DNA of 64,000 nt from the NCBI RefSeq assembly GCF_016860525.1, contig NZ_BNEA01000015.1, positions 2,604,001-2,668,000 of the forward strand, written 5' to 3'. The position numbers and the translations under genes were made by a program. This document shows positions 55,646 to 63,319 of the stretch, piece by piece. The stretch comes from Streptomyces rubradiris. GTDB taxonomy: Bacteria > Actinomycetota > Actinomycetes > Streptomycetales > Streptomycetaceae. The notes under the pieces are model-generated. The model saw nothing but the letters and a program-made list of their open reading frames with translations. It was not told the origin of the DNA and made no database searches. Within the stretch, counting starts at the first letter, position 1. The number at the start of each line of letters is the position of its first letter.

Positions 55646-56293
55646 CTACTGGGTCCGTCGCCGCAGCTGGTGCCGTACGGCGCGCTGGGCGACCGGGCCC
55701 AGGGACTCCACCGCGGCGACCAGGGCCCCCAGCTGCTCCAGCGCGTCCAGCGCCGCCCCGGCCCCGGCCTCGTCCACCCCTTCGTACAGCTCGATCCCGA
55801 CGAAGGACGCGGCGACCGCGCGCGCCAGCCCCGCCGGGTCGGTGAACTCGCCGAACGGTGTCGCCGCCAGGACGCGGCGGAGGGCCTGCTCGATCTCGGT
55901 GATCCACAGGTCGAGCCCGGCGGCGGTGGCCGGGCCCAGGCCGGGGTGGGTCGGGGCACCGGCCAGCAGCTGGCCGAGCAGGGCGACATGGCCCCCGGCC
56001 CGCTCGCGCTCGTGGATCTCGCGGCCGACGGACAGCAGTTCGGACAGCGTGCCCACCTCGGCGAGCCGCTCCCGGTAGCGGGCCACCGCCTGCTCCGCCC
56101 CGTACCGGCAGGCCGCCGCGAGCAGTTCGTCCACGGATCCGAAGTGGTAGAAGACCAGCGCCTGGTTGACGCCGGCCGCCGCGGCCACCGTACGGGCCGA
56201 GGTCTTGGCGATGCCCTGTTCGGTGAGGGTGCGCAGGGCGCCCTCCAGCAGTCTGGTCTTGGTCTCCTGGGACCTCGCGGTCTCCGGGCTCAT
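55646..56293 (-). CDS. TetR-family regulator of the DUF4166/SRPBCC operon
   Basis: 215 residues from ATG 56293 with GGAGGAGG upstream. Helix-turn-helix TSARTVAAAAGVNQALVFYH (about 31-50). Overlaps the end of the DUF4166 gene by four bases, so it is the last gene of an operon of three. Two identical-core palindromes (TTTGAGC-N4-GCTCAAA) precede the operon's first gene and are the probable autoregulatory binding sites. Confidence 0.9.
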   Translation of the reverse strand: MSPETARSQETKTRLLEGALRTLTEQGIAKTSARTVAAAAGVNQALVFYHFGSVDELLAAACRYGAEQAVARYRERLAEVGTLSELLSVGREIHERERAGGHVALLGQLLAGAPTHPGLGPATAAGLDLWITEIEQALRRVLAATPFGEFTDPAGLARAVAASFVGIELYEGVDEAGAGAALDALEQLGALVAAVESLGPVAQRAVRHQLRRRTQ

Positions 56294-56970
56294 GCGCGCG
56301 CCTCCTCCCGCACCGGGCGCAGCCCGGGCCGTACGCCGCGGGTGCGGATGTCGGTGTACGAGGCGGTGAAGGAGCCCTCGTAGCCGAAGAGCGGCCCGAA
56401 GTACCGGTTCACCACGCGCACCCGGATGCGGAACCGGCCGGTGGTGTCGTCGTAGGACTCGCGCACCTCTGCGGTGGCTCCGACGAGATCGGGGACGCGC
56501 AGGTCCACCGGGCCCTCCCGGAACCGGTGTGTTCCGGAGCGGATGAGCAGGGAACCGTCGGGTTCGGCGTGGAAGTGCAGGTCGGTGGCGAGGTGCTGGT
56601 GGGTGCCGAGGTAGTCCAGGACGCGGTCGCCGCGGGGGCCGAGGACCATCTGCGCGTCGAAGCGGCGGGGCCGGCCGGGCAGGTCGAAAGTGCGCACGAA
56701 ACTCACCGTCTCACGGCCGAAGCCGTCGGTGTACGGCACGTTCTCGATCACGAAGGGGACGTTCCGGCCGGCCCGTGGGACGAGGATGTTGCGGGTGGCG
56801 CCGAGGGCGAGGAACGGCTTCACGAACGCCGGTCCGTGCCAGATCCGGTCCATCACGCCCCGGCCGGTGCATGCCTCGCCGCCGGCCAGGCCGACGGAGA
56901 AGCGGCGGCGCAGAGCGGGGTGGAGGCGGTCGAATGCGGGGCCCATCGCGGCCCGGAAGATGGAGGTCAT
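56290..56970 (-). CDS. DUF4166 domain protein
   Basis: 226 residues from ATG 56970 (GGAGAAGT upstream). Recognisable DUF4166 features: FDRLHPALRRRFSVGL near the start, GRNVPFVIENVPYTDGFGRE, then YFGPLFGYEGSFTASYTDI near the end. Function unknown; members are often found with membrane or lipid-related genes and with SRPBCC proteins, as here. Start lies 152 bases after the upstream SRPBCC gene. A longer frame to 57828 is a shadow of that gene. Confidence 0.85.
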   Translation of the reverse strand: MTSIFRAAMGPAFDRLHPALRRRFSVGLAGGEACTGRGVMDRIWHGPAFVKPFLALGATRNILVPRAGRNVPFVIENVPYTDGFGRETVSFVRTFDLPGRPRRFDAQMVLGPRGDRVLDYLGTHQHLATDLHFHAEPDGSLLIRSGTHRFREGPVDLRVPDLVGATAEVRESYDDTTGRFRIRVRVVNRYFGPLFGYEGSFTASYTDIRTRGVRPGLRPVREEARA

Positions 56971-57029
56971 CGGTACTTCTCCAGGGGCGTCGTCGTTCGT
57001 GCTCGTCCTGAAAGGCGTTTCGCCGGGAG

Positions 57030-57121
57030 CGTCATCCGTGGTGCTCCGGGGACGCCTTCCGTGGCTCTCCGGGGACGTCGCCGCGGTTCTCCGGGGGCGT
57101 CGTCGCGGTTCTCCGGGGTGC
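57030..57121. repeat. 22-23-bp imperfect tandem repeats
   Basis: Units end in CTCCGGGG at 57044-57051, 57067-57074, 57089-57096 and 57111-57118, spaced 23, 22 and 22 bases. Non-coding spacer between the SRPBCC and DUF4166 genes of one operon. Confidence 0.75.
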
Positions 57122-57122
57122 G

Positions 57123-57875
57123 TCATCCGCGCTTCTCCAGCGTCTTCAGCAGGCTGGGCGCCCGGGTGCCGGTGCCTGGCGTGCGCAGGCACCGGCGGGC
57201 GGCCGGAGTGCCGGCGAGGGGTGCCTTGAACAGGGCGAGGAAGGCGCCGGGTACGAGCAGCAGCGGGCACAGGTAGGCCGTCGCGTCGGTGAAGGGGCCG
57301 GGCAGGCCGGGGAGCGAGCCGTGGCCGAGCACGGTCAGGCAGAGGGCGAGGACCAGGGCCCGGACGGTGAGTTCGGCGAGCCAGTTGCGGCGGGCCCGCT
57401 CCGGGGTGATGCCGCGCTCCAGCCAGAGCCGCAGCCGGTCGAAGGACCAGGCGGTCGCCCAGCCCATGAGGGGGCGGAACAGCAGGCGGTCGGCGAGGGC
57501 GCCGAGGAGGCCCCAGCGCGGGCGGTAGTCGTAGCCGGTGAGGAAGCGGACGCCGTGGGCGTCGGGCACGTAGCGCCAGTAGCCGCGGCCCTCGGCGATG
57601 AGGGAGAGGGGGTGCGGGGAGGCGAAGCGCAGGGCGGAGGTGCGGGTGCCGTCGGCGCGCTCCTTCTCGCCGGCGGCGACGCCGGTGCCGGAGACGGTGA
57701 GGAACGGCAGCACGCGCGTGGCGTAGCGGAAGCGCTGCGGTTCGCCTTCCGCACGCGGGAGGTGGTCGATCTCGGTGAAGCGCAGGTCCCAGCGTTGGTG
57801 CCGGGCGGGGTCCTGGGTGCGTGCCCACAGTTCGTCGAGGTCGGCGCGGATGTGCGTCTCTATGTAGAGACCCAT
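57123..57875 (-). CDS. SRPBCC-like protein with C-terminal membrane segments
   Basis: About 250 residues from ATG 57875 (GGGGGA upstream). Residues 1-~145 look like an SRPBCC (START-fold) lipid/ligand-binding domain: TRTQDPARHQRWDLRFTEID-type start and later GYWRYVPDAHGVRFLTGYDY. Two hydrophobic segments follow (about 170-190 and 205-225). First gene of an operon with DUF4166 and TetR genes; expression is probably governed by the TetR through the two upstream palindromes. Ligand unknown, likely hydrophobic. Confidence 0.82.
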   Translation of the reverse strand: MGLYIETHIRADLDELWARTQDPARHQRWDLRFTEIDHLPRAEGEPQRFRYATRVLPFLTVSGTGVAAGEKERADGTRTSALRFASPHPLSLIAEGRGYWRYVPDAHGVRFLTGYDYRPRWGLLGALADRLLFRPLMGWATAWSFDRLRLWLERGITPERARRNWLAELTVRALVLALCLTVLGHGSLPGLPGPFTDATAYLCPLLLVPGAFLALFKAPLAGTPAARRCLRTPGTGTRAPSLLKTLEKRG

Positions 57876-57899
57876 GTGTTCCCCCACGTGAGCACAGTG

Positions 57900-57960
57900 T
57901 TTGAGCGACTGCTCAAATCATCTTGCGCCGAACGTACACCGCTTTGAGCGATCGCTCAAA
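57900..57960. promoter_or_regulatory. Paired TetR operators upstream of the SRPBCC operon
   Basis: TTTGAGC-GACT-GCTCAAA (57900-57917) and TTTGAGC-GATC-GCTCAAA (57943-57960), identical 7-bp arms with 4-bp spacers, 43 bases centre to centre (about four helical turns). The nearer one starts 25 bases upstream of the SRPBCC start codon. Confidence 0.85.
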
Positions 57961-57975
57961 CATCGGGGACGGGAA

Positions 57976-58000
57976 AACCCCGGCCCACAGGACCGGGGTT
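57976..58000 (-). terminator. Hairpin after MTH1187-type gene
   Basis: AACCCCGG (57976-57983) against CCGGGGTT (57993-58000), 8-bp stem, 9-base loop, 18 bases past the stop codon of the minus-strand gene at 58018. Confidence 0.6.
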
Positions 58001-58017
58001 GCCGCGAAGGGGTCGCG

Positions 58018-58311
58018 CTACCGGGCGAGGTACCGCTCGACGGTCTCCACCTTGCTGGTGAGACCGTCGGTCACCCCGGGGCGGATGTCGGCCTTGAGGA
58101 CGAGCGACACGCGCGGGGCGCGGGCCTCCACGGCCGCGACGGCGCGCTTGACGACGTCCATGACCTCGTCCCACTCGCCCTCGATCGAGGTGAACATGGC
58201 GTCGGTGCGGTGGGGCAGGCCCGACTCGCGGACCACGCGTACGGCGTCGGCGACGTACTCCCCCACGTCCTCACCGACGCCGAGGGGCGTCACGGAGAAA
58301 GCGACGATCAT
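58018..58311 (-). CDS. MTH1187-family thiamine-binding protein (YqgV/UPF0045-like)
   Basis: 97 residues from ATG 58311, overlapping the DUF3817 stop by four bases (ATGA). Typical features: [19 protein letters not shown] at the start, [20 protein letters not shown], and [11 protein letters not shown]. The family folds as a ferredoxin-like oligomer; some members bind thiamine, inferred here from family only. Forms a two-gene unit with the membrane DUF3817 gene. Confidence 0.9.
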   Translation of the reverse strand: MIVAFSVTPLGVGEDVGEYVADAVRVVRESGLPHRTDAMFTSIEGEWDEVMDVVKRAVAAVEARAPRVSLVLKADIRPGVTDGLTSKVETVERYLAR

Positions 58312-58652
58312 GCGTTCACGACCCCTTCCTTGCGGGCGCGGGCGGCGATCACGGCGTCCTCGGCCTCGCGGCGCAGCTTGCGCTCGGCGAAGAAGCCGCC
58401 GGTGGGCAGCACCGACAGGATGAAGTAGAGGGCGGCCGTCTTCAGGGGCCACTTGGCGCGGTTCCAGGCGTCCGCCCAGAAGATCACGTACAGGATGAAG
58501 AGGACGCCGTGGATCGCTCCCATCACGGGGACCGCGTCGAAGTCCGTGGTCCGCTTCAGCACCGAGCAGACGAGCAGGATCAGGAAGGACACGGCCTCCG
58601 GGGCCGAGACCAGGCGGAGGCGGCGGAGGGCGGTGGCGGTCTTGATGTCCAC
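58308..58652 (-). CDS. DUF3817 membrane protein (second copy)
   Basis: 114 residues from GTG 58652 (GAAGGTG six bases upstream). Three hydrophobic helices with the family hallmark [17 protein letters not shown] and the late [20 protein letters not shown], matching the copy at 53933-54271 in layout. Function unknown. It precedes the MTH1187-type gene with a four-base overlap. Confidence 0.87.
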   Translation of the reverse strand: MDIKTATALRRLRLVSAPEAVSFLILLVCSVLKRTTDFDAVPVMGAIHGVLFILYVIFWADAWNRAKWPLKTAALYFILSVLPTGGFFAERKLRREAEDAVIAARARKEGVVNA

Positions 58653-58874
58653 GGGTCACCTTCGGTGGGAGGGTCGACGACGGTCTGCCGGTTACGGACT
58701 GCCGGTTTGTGCGTGCCGGTGCGTGCCGACGCCAGTCGGCGGCGGAACCGCTTTGTGAACGCACGCACAAGCGTTCCCCCATTGTGGCAAACCTCGCCCC
58801 TAGGGGTCGGCTCAGGGTGGGTTTCCACCCGTGGGCCCTGTTCCGTCCACCCGTGCCGCCGCTAGTTTCGCAGC

Positions 58875-59513
58875 GTGGCGATGTTCCGACTCCAGGGCAG
58901 CAAGGTGCTCGCCGTCGACATGACCGGGGATGCCGTGAAGGCGAAGAACGGCTCGATGGTCGCGTACGACGGGCAGATGGCCTTCAAGAAGCTGAGCGGC
59001 GGCGGCGAGGGGCTGCGGGGAATGGTGACCCGGCGGCTCACCGGCGAGCAGATGACGGTGATGGAGGTGAAAGGGCATGGGACGTGCTGGTTCGCGGACC
59101 GGGCGTCCGAGATCAACCTGGTCACCCTCCAGGGGGACAAGCTCTACGTGGAGGCGGGCAATCTGCTGGTGACGGACGCGGGGCTGCGTACGGGCACGAC
59201 GTTCACCGGCGTGCGCGGCGCCTCCCAGGGCAACGGCCTGTTCACGACGACCGTGGAGGGACACGGACAGGCGGCGATCCTCTCCGACGGCCCGGCGGTC
59301 GTCCTCCGGGTGACCCCGCAGTACCCGCTGACCGTCGACCCGGGCGCCTATGTCGCCCACCAGGGTGATGTCCGGCAGTCCTTCCAGTCCGGTGTGACAT
59401 TCCGCACGATCCTCGGGGAGGGCGGCGGCGAGGCCTTCCAGATCCGCTTCGAGGGCGACGGGCTGGTGTACGTGCAGCCGAGCGAGCGGACCACGATCGC
59501 GGGAGACGTGTGA
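58875..59513 (+). CDS. AIM24-family protein 1
   Basis: 212 residues from GTG 58875. TAGTTT (58863-58868) lies seven bases upstream and there is no Shine-Dalgarno box, so the message may be leaderless. AIM24 (tryptophan RNA-binding attenuator-like beta fold) features: [40 protein letters not shown] and [13 protein letters not shown]. First of three tandem paralogues. AIM24 is named after a yeast mitochondrial inner-membrane organising protein; the bacterial role is not established. Confidence 0.9.
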   Translation: MAMFRLQGSKVLAVDMTGDAVKAKNGSMVAYDGQMAFKKLSGGGEGLRGMVTRRLTGEQMTVMEVKGHGTCWFADRASEINLVTLQGDKLYVEAGNLLVTDAGLRTGTTFTGVRGASQGNGLFTTTVEGHGQAAILSDGPAVVLRVTPQYPLTVDPGAYVAHQGDVRQSFQSGVTFRTILGEGGGEAFQIRFEGDGLVYVQPSERTTIAGDV

Positions 59514-60163
59514 TGACCTTCCGGGAGATCAACTCCAAGATGGTGGAGGCGACCGTGGCGCCGGGGCAGCGGCTGTTCAGCCAGCGCGGCGCGATGCTCG
59601 CCTACCGCGGGGACGTGTCCTTCACACCCAACGTCCAGGGCGGCCAGGGCGGGCTGATGTCCATGATCGGGCGCCGGGTGGCCGGCGAGGCGACCCCCCT
59701 GATGACGGTCGAGGGCAACGGCACGGTGTTCTTCGGGCACGGCGGCCACCACGTCCAGGTGATCACCCTCTCCGGTGACACGCTCTACGTGGAGGCCGAC
59801 CGGCTGCTCGCCTTCGAGGGCACCCTGCGGCAGGGCACGATGTTCATGGGCGCCCAGGGCGGGGTGATGGGTCTGGTGCGCGGGCAGGTCACCGGGCAGG
59901 GGCTGTTCACGACCACGCTCCAGGGGCACGGCTCGGTGGCGGTGATGGCGCACGGCGGCGTCTTCGAGGTCCCGGTCACCCCGCAGCGCCCGGTCCACGT
60001 CGACCCGCAGGCGTACGTCGCCCACCACGGCGAGATCCGCAACAGGCTGTCCACCGCGCTCGGCTGGCGCGAGATGGTGGGCCGCGGCTCCGGTGAGGCC
60101 TTCCAGCTGGAGCTGAGCGGCAACGGCACGGTGTACGTCCAGGCCTCGGAGGAGAAGCTGTGA
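59513..60163 (+). CDS. AIM24-family protein 2
   Basis: 216 residues from ATG 59513, overlapping the previous stop codon by one base (TGATG) and preceded by GGGAGA six bases upstream. Parallels paralogue 1 throughout: LFSQRGAMLAYRGDV, LYVEADRLLAFEGTL, GLFTTTLQGHGSVAV and VDPQAYVAHHGEI. Normal length. Probably translated together with its neighbours as subunits of one assembly. Confidence 0.91.
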   Translation: MTFREINSKMVEATVAPGQRLFSQRGAMLAYRGDVSFTPNVQGGQGGLMSMIGRRVAGEATPLMTVEGNGTVFFGHGGHHVQVITLSGDTLYVEADRLLAFEGTLRQGTMFMGAQGGVMGLVRGQVTGQGLFTTTLQGHGSVAVMAHGGVFEVPVTPQRPVHVDPQAYVAHHGEIRNRLSTALGWREMVGRGSGEAFQLELSGNGTVYVQASEEKL

Positions 60164-60969
60164 GCACCTACGGAACCCCGGGCGCCGGACCGGTCGTGCA
60201 CGACCCGCTGTCGCTGCCCGCCGACGACAACGTCACCCCGTACACCTTCTGTGTGGAGCTGAAGAGCGGGCAGTGGTTCCTGCAGAAGGGGAAGATGATC
60301 GCCTACTACGGGTCGATCGAGTTCAACGGCATCGGGCACGGGCGACTCGACCGGCTTGTCCGTACGTCGTTTCATTCGCCACTGCACGCGAGCGACTGGG
60401 TCGTGGCGGAGGGCTCGGGGAAGATGCTGCTGGCCGACCGGGCGTTCGACGTCAACTCCTACGACCTGGACGACGGGAACTTGACCATTCGCGCGGGCAA
60501 TCTGCTCGCTTTTCAGCCAAGTCTCGCGCTCAAACAGTCGATCGTCCCGGGCTTTCTGACCCTGATCGGAACCGGAAAGTTCGTAGCCGCATCAAACGGT
60601 CCGGTGGTGTTCGTGGAACCTCCGATCCGGGTGGACCCGCAGGCGCTCGTCGGGTGGGCCGACTGCCCGTCCCCGTGCCATCACTACGACCATGGGTACC
60701 TGACGGGTGTCCTGGGCGGTCTACGTGCGATGACGGGCCTCGGCGGGGTCTCCGGGGAGGAGCACCAGTTCGAGTTCGTCGGCGCGGGGACGGTCCTGCT
60801 GCAGTCGACCGAGACGCTCATGGCCGAGGTGGCGACCGGGGCGGTTCCGCCGGAACCCGGGGTGCCGGGAGGTGGCGGAATGACACCGGGCGGGCACGGT
60901 CCGCAATCGTCGGGTGCACCGCGCCTTCCCGGACAGCTGGGAGACCTCCAGCGTCGCTTCGGGCTGTGA
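60160..60969 (+). CDS. AIM24-family protein 3, with Gly/Pro-rich tail
   Basis: 269 residues from GTG 60160 (GTGA overlap with paralogue 2). Shares KGKMIAYYGSIEF, LTIRAGNLLAFQPSL and VDPQALVGWADCPSPC with the family, but is the most divergent copy. It has extra Cys/His residues (DCPSPCHHYDHG) near 173-184 and a 50-residue Gly/Pro-rich tail (GVPGGGGMTPGGHGP). The Cys/His cluster could bind metal; that is a guess. GC falls slightly around 60480-60600. Confidence 0.9.
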   Translation: MSTYGTPGAGPVVHDPLSLPADDNVTPYTFCVELKSGQWFLQKGKMIAYYGSIEFNGIGHGRLDRLVRTSFHSPLHASDWVVAEGSGKMLLADRAFDVNSYDLDDGNLTIRAGNLLAFQPSLALKQSIVPGFLTLIGTGKFVAASNGPVVFVEPPIRVDPQALVGWADCPSPCHHYDHGYLTGVLGGLRAMTGLGGVSGEEHQFEFVGAGTVLLQSTETLMAEVATGAVPPEPGVPGGGGMTPGGHGPQSSGAPRLPGQLGDLQRRFGL

Positions 60970-60984
60970 GCGGTAGTCTGCGGA

Positions 60985-61015
60985 GTGTGACGTCGAACGC
61001 GTGCGCACGTCACAC
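60985..61015. promoter_or_regulatory. Inverted repeat between AIM24 operon and MarR gene
   Basis: GTGTGACGT (60985-60993) against ACGTCACAC (61007-61015), 13-base loop. It may be the terminator of the AIM24 operon or a MarR operator; the sequence alone does not decide. Confidence 0.5.
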
Positions 61016-61060
61016 CACCCAAGTTAGTTCGCCATTCAACTTCTTAGGTAGACTTCATTC

Positions 61061-61537
61061 ATGGAGACCGAGACGGCCACGCGCTGGCTGACCGATGCGG
61101 AGCAGTGCGCCTGGCGCACCCACCTGGAGGTCAACAGGCTGTTGACGTACCAGCTCGAAAAGGATCTGCAGCCGTTCGGCCTGACAATGAACGACTACGA
61201 GATCCTGGTGCACCTGTCCGAGTCGGAGGACGTACGGATGCGGATGAGCGACCTGGCCTCCGCGACCCTTCAGTCCAAGAGCCGGCTCTCGCACCAGATC
61301 ACCCGCATGGAGAACGCCAACCTGGTCCGCCGCGAGAACTGTGACACCGACCGGCGGGGGCTGTACGCCGTGCTGACGGACCATGGCATGGAGATGATGC
61401 GGAAGGTCGCGCCGCATCACGTGGCCTCGGTGCGCCGGCACTTCATCGACCTGCTGTCGCCGGACGCGCTGATGGAGCTGGACAAGGCGCTCAAGCCGGT
61501 CGCCGAGCACCTGAGAGGACAGCGGGGACGTCCCTGA
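61061..61537 (+). CDS. MarR-family regulator
   Basis: 158 residues from ATG 61061. No Shine-Dalgarno box; TAGACT (61049-61054) ends six bases before the ATG, fitting a leaderless message. Winged helix RMSDLASATLQSKSRLSHQI (about 64-83) and wing RENCDTDRRGLYAVLTDHG. Upstream AT-rich stretch 61020-61060 contains AAGTTAGTT and CAACTTCTT half-sites, a possible operator. From memory, a MarR protein at the corresponding S. coelicolor locus affects antibiotic production; not checked. Confidence 0.9.
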   Translation: METETATRWLTDAEQCAWRTHLEVNRLLTYQLEKDLQPFGLTMNDYEILVHLSESEDVRMRMSDLASATLQSKSRLSHQITRMENANLVRRENCDTDRRGLYAVLTDHGMEMMRKVAPHHVASVRRHFIDLLSPDALMELDKALKPVAEHLRGQRGRP

Positions 61538-61924
61538 GCCAGCCGCGCGGGCGGGCGGCGGCGACACCACGCACCGCCGCCCGCGCAAGCCGCCCGGCAC
61601 GCTGACCGACACCCGCGCGAGCCCTTCCGGCACCGCTCACCGCAGCCCCCGTGAGCCCACCCGACCCCGCCGACCGGTACGCGTGTGAGCCCTTTGGCAC
61701 CGCTCACCGGCACCCGCCGAGCGCCGGACAGCCCCCGACGGCCACGCCGCCCACACGGCCCGGGGCCCAGCAGAGGACACCGTCCGGCGCGCGGAACAAC
61801 GGGCGGTCACAGACACCGCCCGGCGACAGTCACACCCATACGGCCACCGCACCGCCCCGCCTGTCCGGCGGCAGCCACCGCCGTCGGCGTCGCCGGAGCG
61901 CCGGGTATCGGCGGTCCTCGGTGG
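61538..61924. other. Gene-free spacer between converging MarR and MFS genes
   Basis: 387 bases, Pro/Arg-rich in every frame, no plausible gene. GGCACCGCTCACCG recurs at 61629 and 61697 as a short direct repeat. No strong terminator hairpin was found. Confidence 0.5.
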
Positions 61925-63169
61925 TCAGGCGGTGGCGGCCGTCTCGTCGCCCGTGCTCGCCGGGACCGGTCCGGGCGCGTGGCCCGCCGCTGCCGTACGG
62001 ACGGCCGCGGCCACGGCCGTTACCAGGGCGGCGGCGCCCGCCAGGGCGAAGCACAGCGGCAGCGGCAGGCGGCCGATCAGCAGCCCGGCCGCCAGCGCCC
62101 CGGCCGAACTCCCCGCGTTCACCCCGGTGTTCACCCAGGCCCCGGCCTGGATCCGGGTCTCCTCCGTCGCCGTCTCGTCGGCCAGCAGATACGCGGTCGT
62201 CAGTGCCGGGGCGATGAACGCGCCCGCGAGGGCCAGCACGCCGGACAGGGTCCACAGGCCGGGCGCCAGCCCCGCCGCCGCCAGCACCAGTGCGAAGGCC
62301 ACGGCGAACCGGCACAGCCGGACCCGGGCGGGCGCGCGCCAGCGCACCGCCCCGGCCGCGAGCCCGCCGAGCGCGCTGCCCACCGACAGCGCGCCCAGGA
62401 CCCAGGGGACCAGCGCGGGGTCGTAGGAGCGTGCCTCGGCGAAGGCCAGCACCAGCAGTTCCACGGCGCTGATGGCCAGCCCGAGGCCCAGCGCGACCAC
62501 GACCGCCGGCAGCAGCCCCCGCACCGGCACGGACCGTCGCCGGCGGGCGGCGGCGGGGCGCGGGCCGGGCAGGGCCGGGGAGGTGACGAAGGCGCAGGTG
62601 CCGGCCACGTTCAGGACCGCGCTCAGCAGGATGCCGGCGGCCGCCGGGGCGGCGCCCAGCAGCGCGCCGACCAGCGCCGGACCGGAGACGTACAGCAGTT
62701 CTTCGGCGACGGCGTCGAGGCTGTAGGCGCGCCGCGCCATGCCCTCGTCCGGCATCAGCGCGGACCACAGGGCGCGCATGGCGGGGCCGAGCGGCGGCGC
62801 GCAGCAGCCCGCGAGCGCGGCCGTGCCGGCGACGGCCGCCGCGGGTGCGCCCGGACTCCAGGTCAGCGCGGCCAGGAGGGCCAGCAGGGCGCCGTACAGC
62901 AGTGACATGGGCAGCAGGACCCGGCGCGGACCGTGGCGGTCGACCAGGGCGGCGCGCATCGGCATCAGCAGGACCGTGGTGGCGCCGAACAGGGACAGCA
63001 CGACGCCGGAGACGGCCCAGGAACCGGTGGCGGCGGTGACGGACAGCGGTACCGCCAGGCCGGCCGTGGCGTAGGACAGACGGCCCGCCAGGGCGGCGGT
63101 GAAGGTGCGGCGGGCCTGGGGCACGCGCAGGACGGCGGCGTACGAAGGCCGCGAAAGGGGCGTGGACAC
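61925..63169 (-). CDS. MFS transporter
   Basis: 414 residues, about 12 hydrophobic helices, GTG 63169 with GAGGAA seven bases upstream. The first cytoplasmic loop LVDRHGPRRVLLP is a weak motif A. An Arg-rich central loop (PAAARRRRSVPVRG) follows helix 6. Resembles sugar- or drug-exporter MFS proteins of Streptomyces; substrate unknown. The 150-base upstream region contains a possible tiny leader ORF on the same strand. Confidence 0.87.
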   Translation of the reverse strand: MSTPLSRPSYAAVLRVPQARRTFTAALAGRLSYATAGLAVPLSVTAATGSWAVSGVVLSLFGATTVLLMPMRAALVDRHGPRRVLLPMSLLYGALLALLAALTWSPGAPAAAVAGTAALAGCCAPPLGPAMRALWSALMPDEGMARRAYSLDAVAEELLYVSGPALVGALLGAAPAAAGILLSAVLNVAGTCAFVTSPALPGPRPAAARRRRSVPVRGLLPAVVVALGLGLAISAVELLVLAFAEARSYDPALVPWVLGALSVGSALGGLAAGAVRWRAPARVRLCRFAVAFALVLAAAGLAPGLWTLSGVLALAGAFIAPALTTAYLLADETATEETRIQAGAWVNTGVNAGSSAGALAAGLLIGRLPLPLCFALAGAAALVTAVAAAVRTAAAGHAPGPVPASTGDETAATA

Positions 63170-63255
63170 GCGGAAGTTCCTCTGAAGAGGCGGAAAAAGG
63201 GGACACCTGAGGGCCCGGTGGCCGCCTGTGCGGCCCCGGCTGCCGGGTGTGGCCC

Positions 63256-63279
63256 TACGCCATGAGGAGGAACAGCATG
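63256..63279 (-). other. Possible leader peptide ORF upstream of the MFS gene
   Basis: Minus-strand ATG at 63279 opens MLFLLMA and a stop, seven codons, about 85 bases before the MFS start codon. TACCGT lies seven bases upstream, compatible with a leaderless start. A short hydrophobic leader before an exporter recalls ribosome-mediated attenuation, but such a short ORF arises easily by chance. Confidence 0.3.
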
Positions 63280-63319
63280 CCGGTCACGGTAGCAGGGTGA
63301 TCACCGGACCGGCCAGGGT

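Noticed and set aside
63264..63300. Plus-strand mini-ORF MPVTVAG with a perfect GAGGAGG
   Set aside because: The box is the reverse complement of Leu codons in the opposite mini-ORF; nothing lies downstream on this strand to be regulated.
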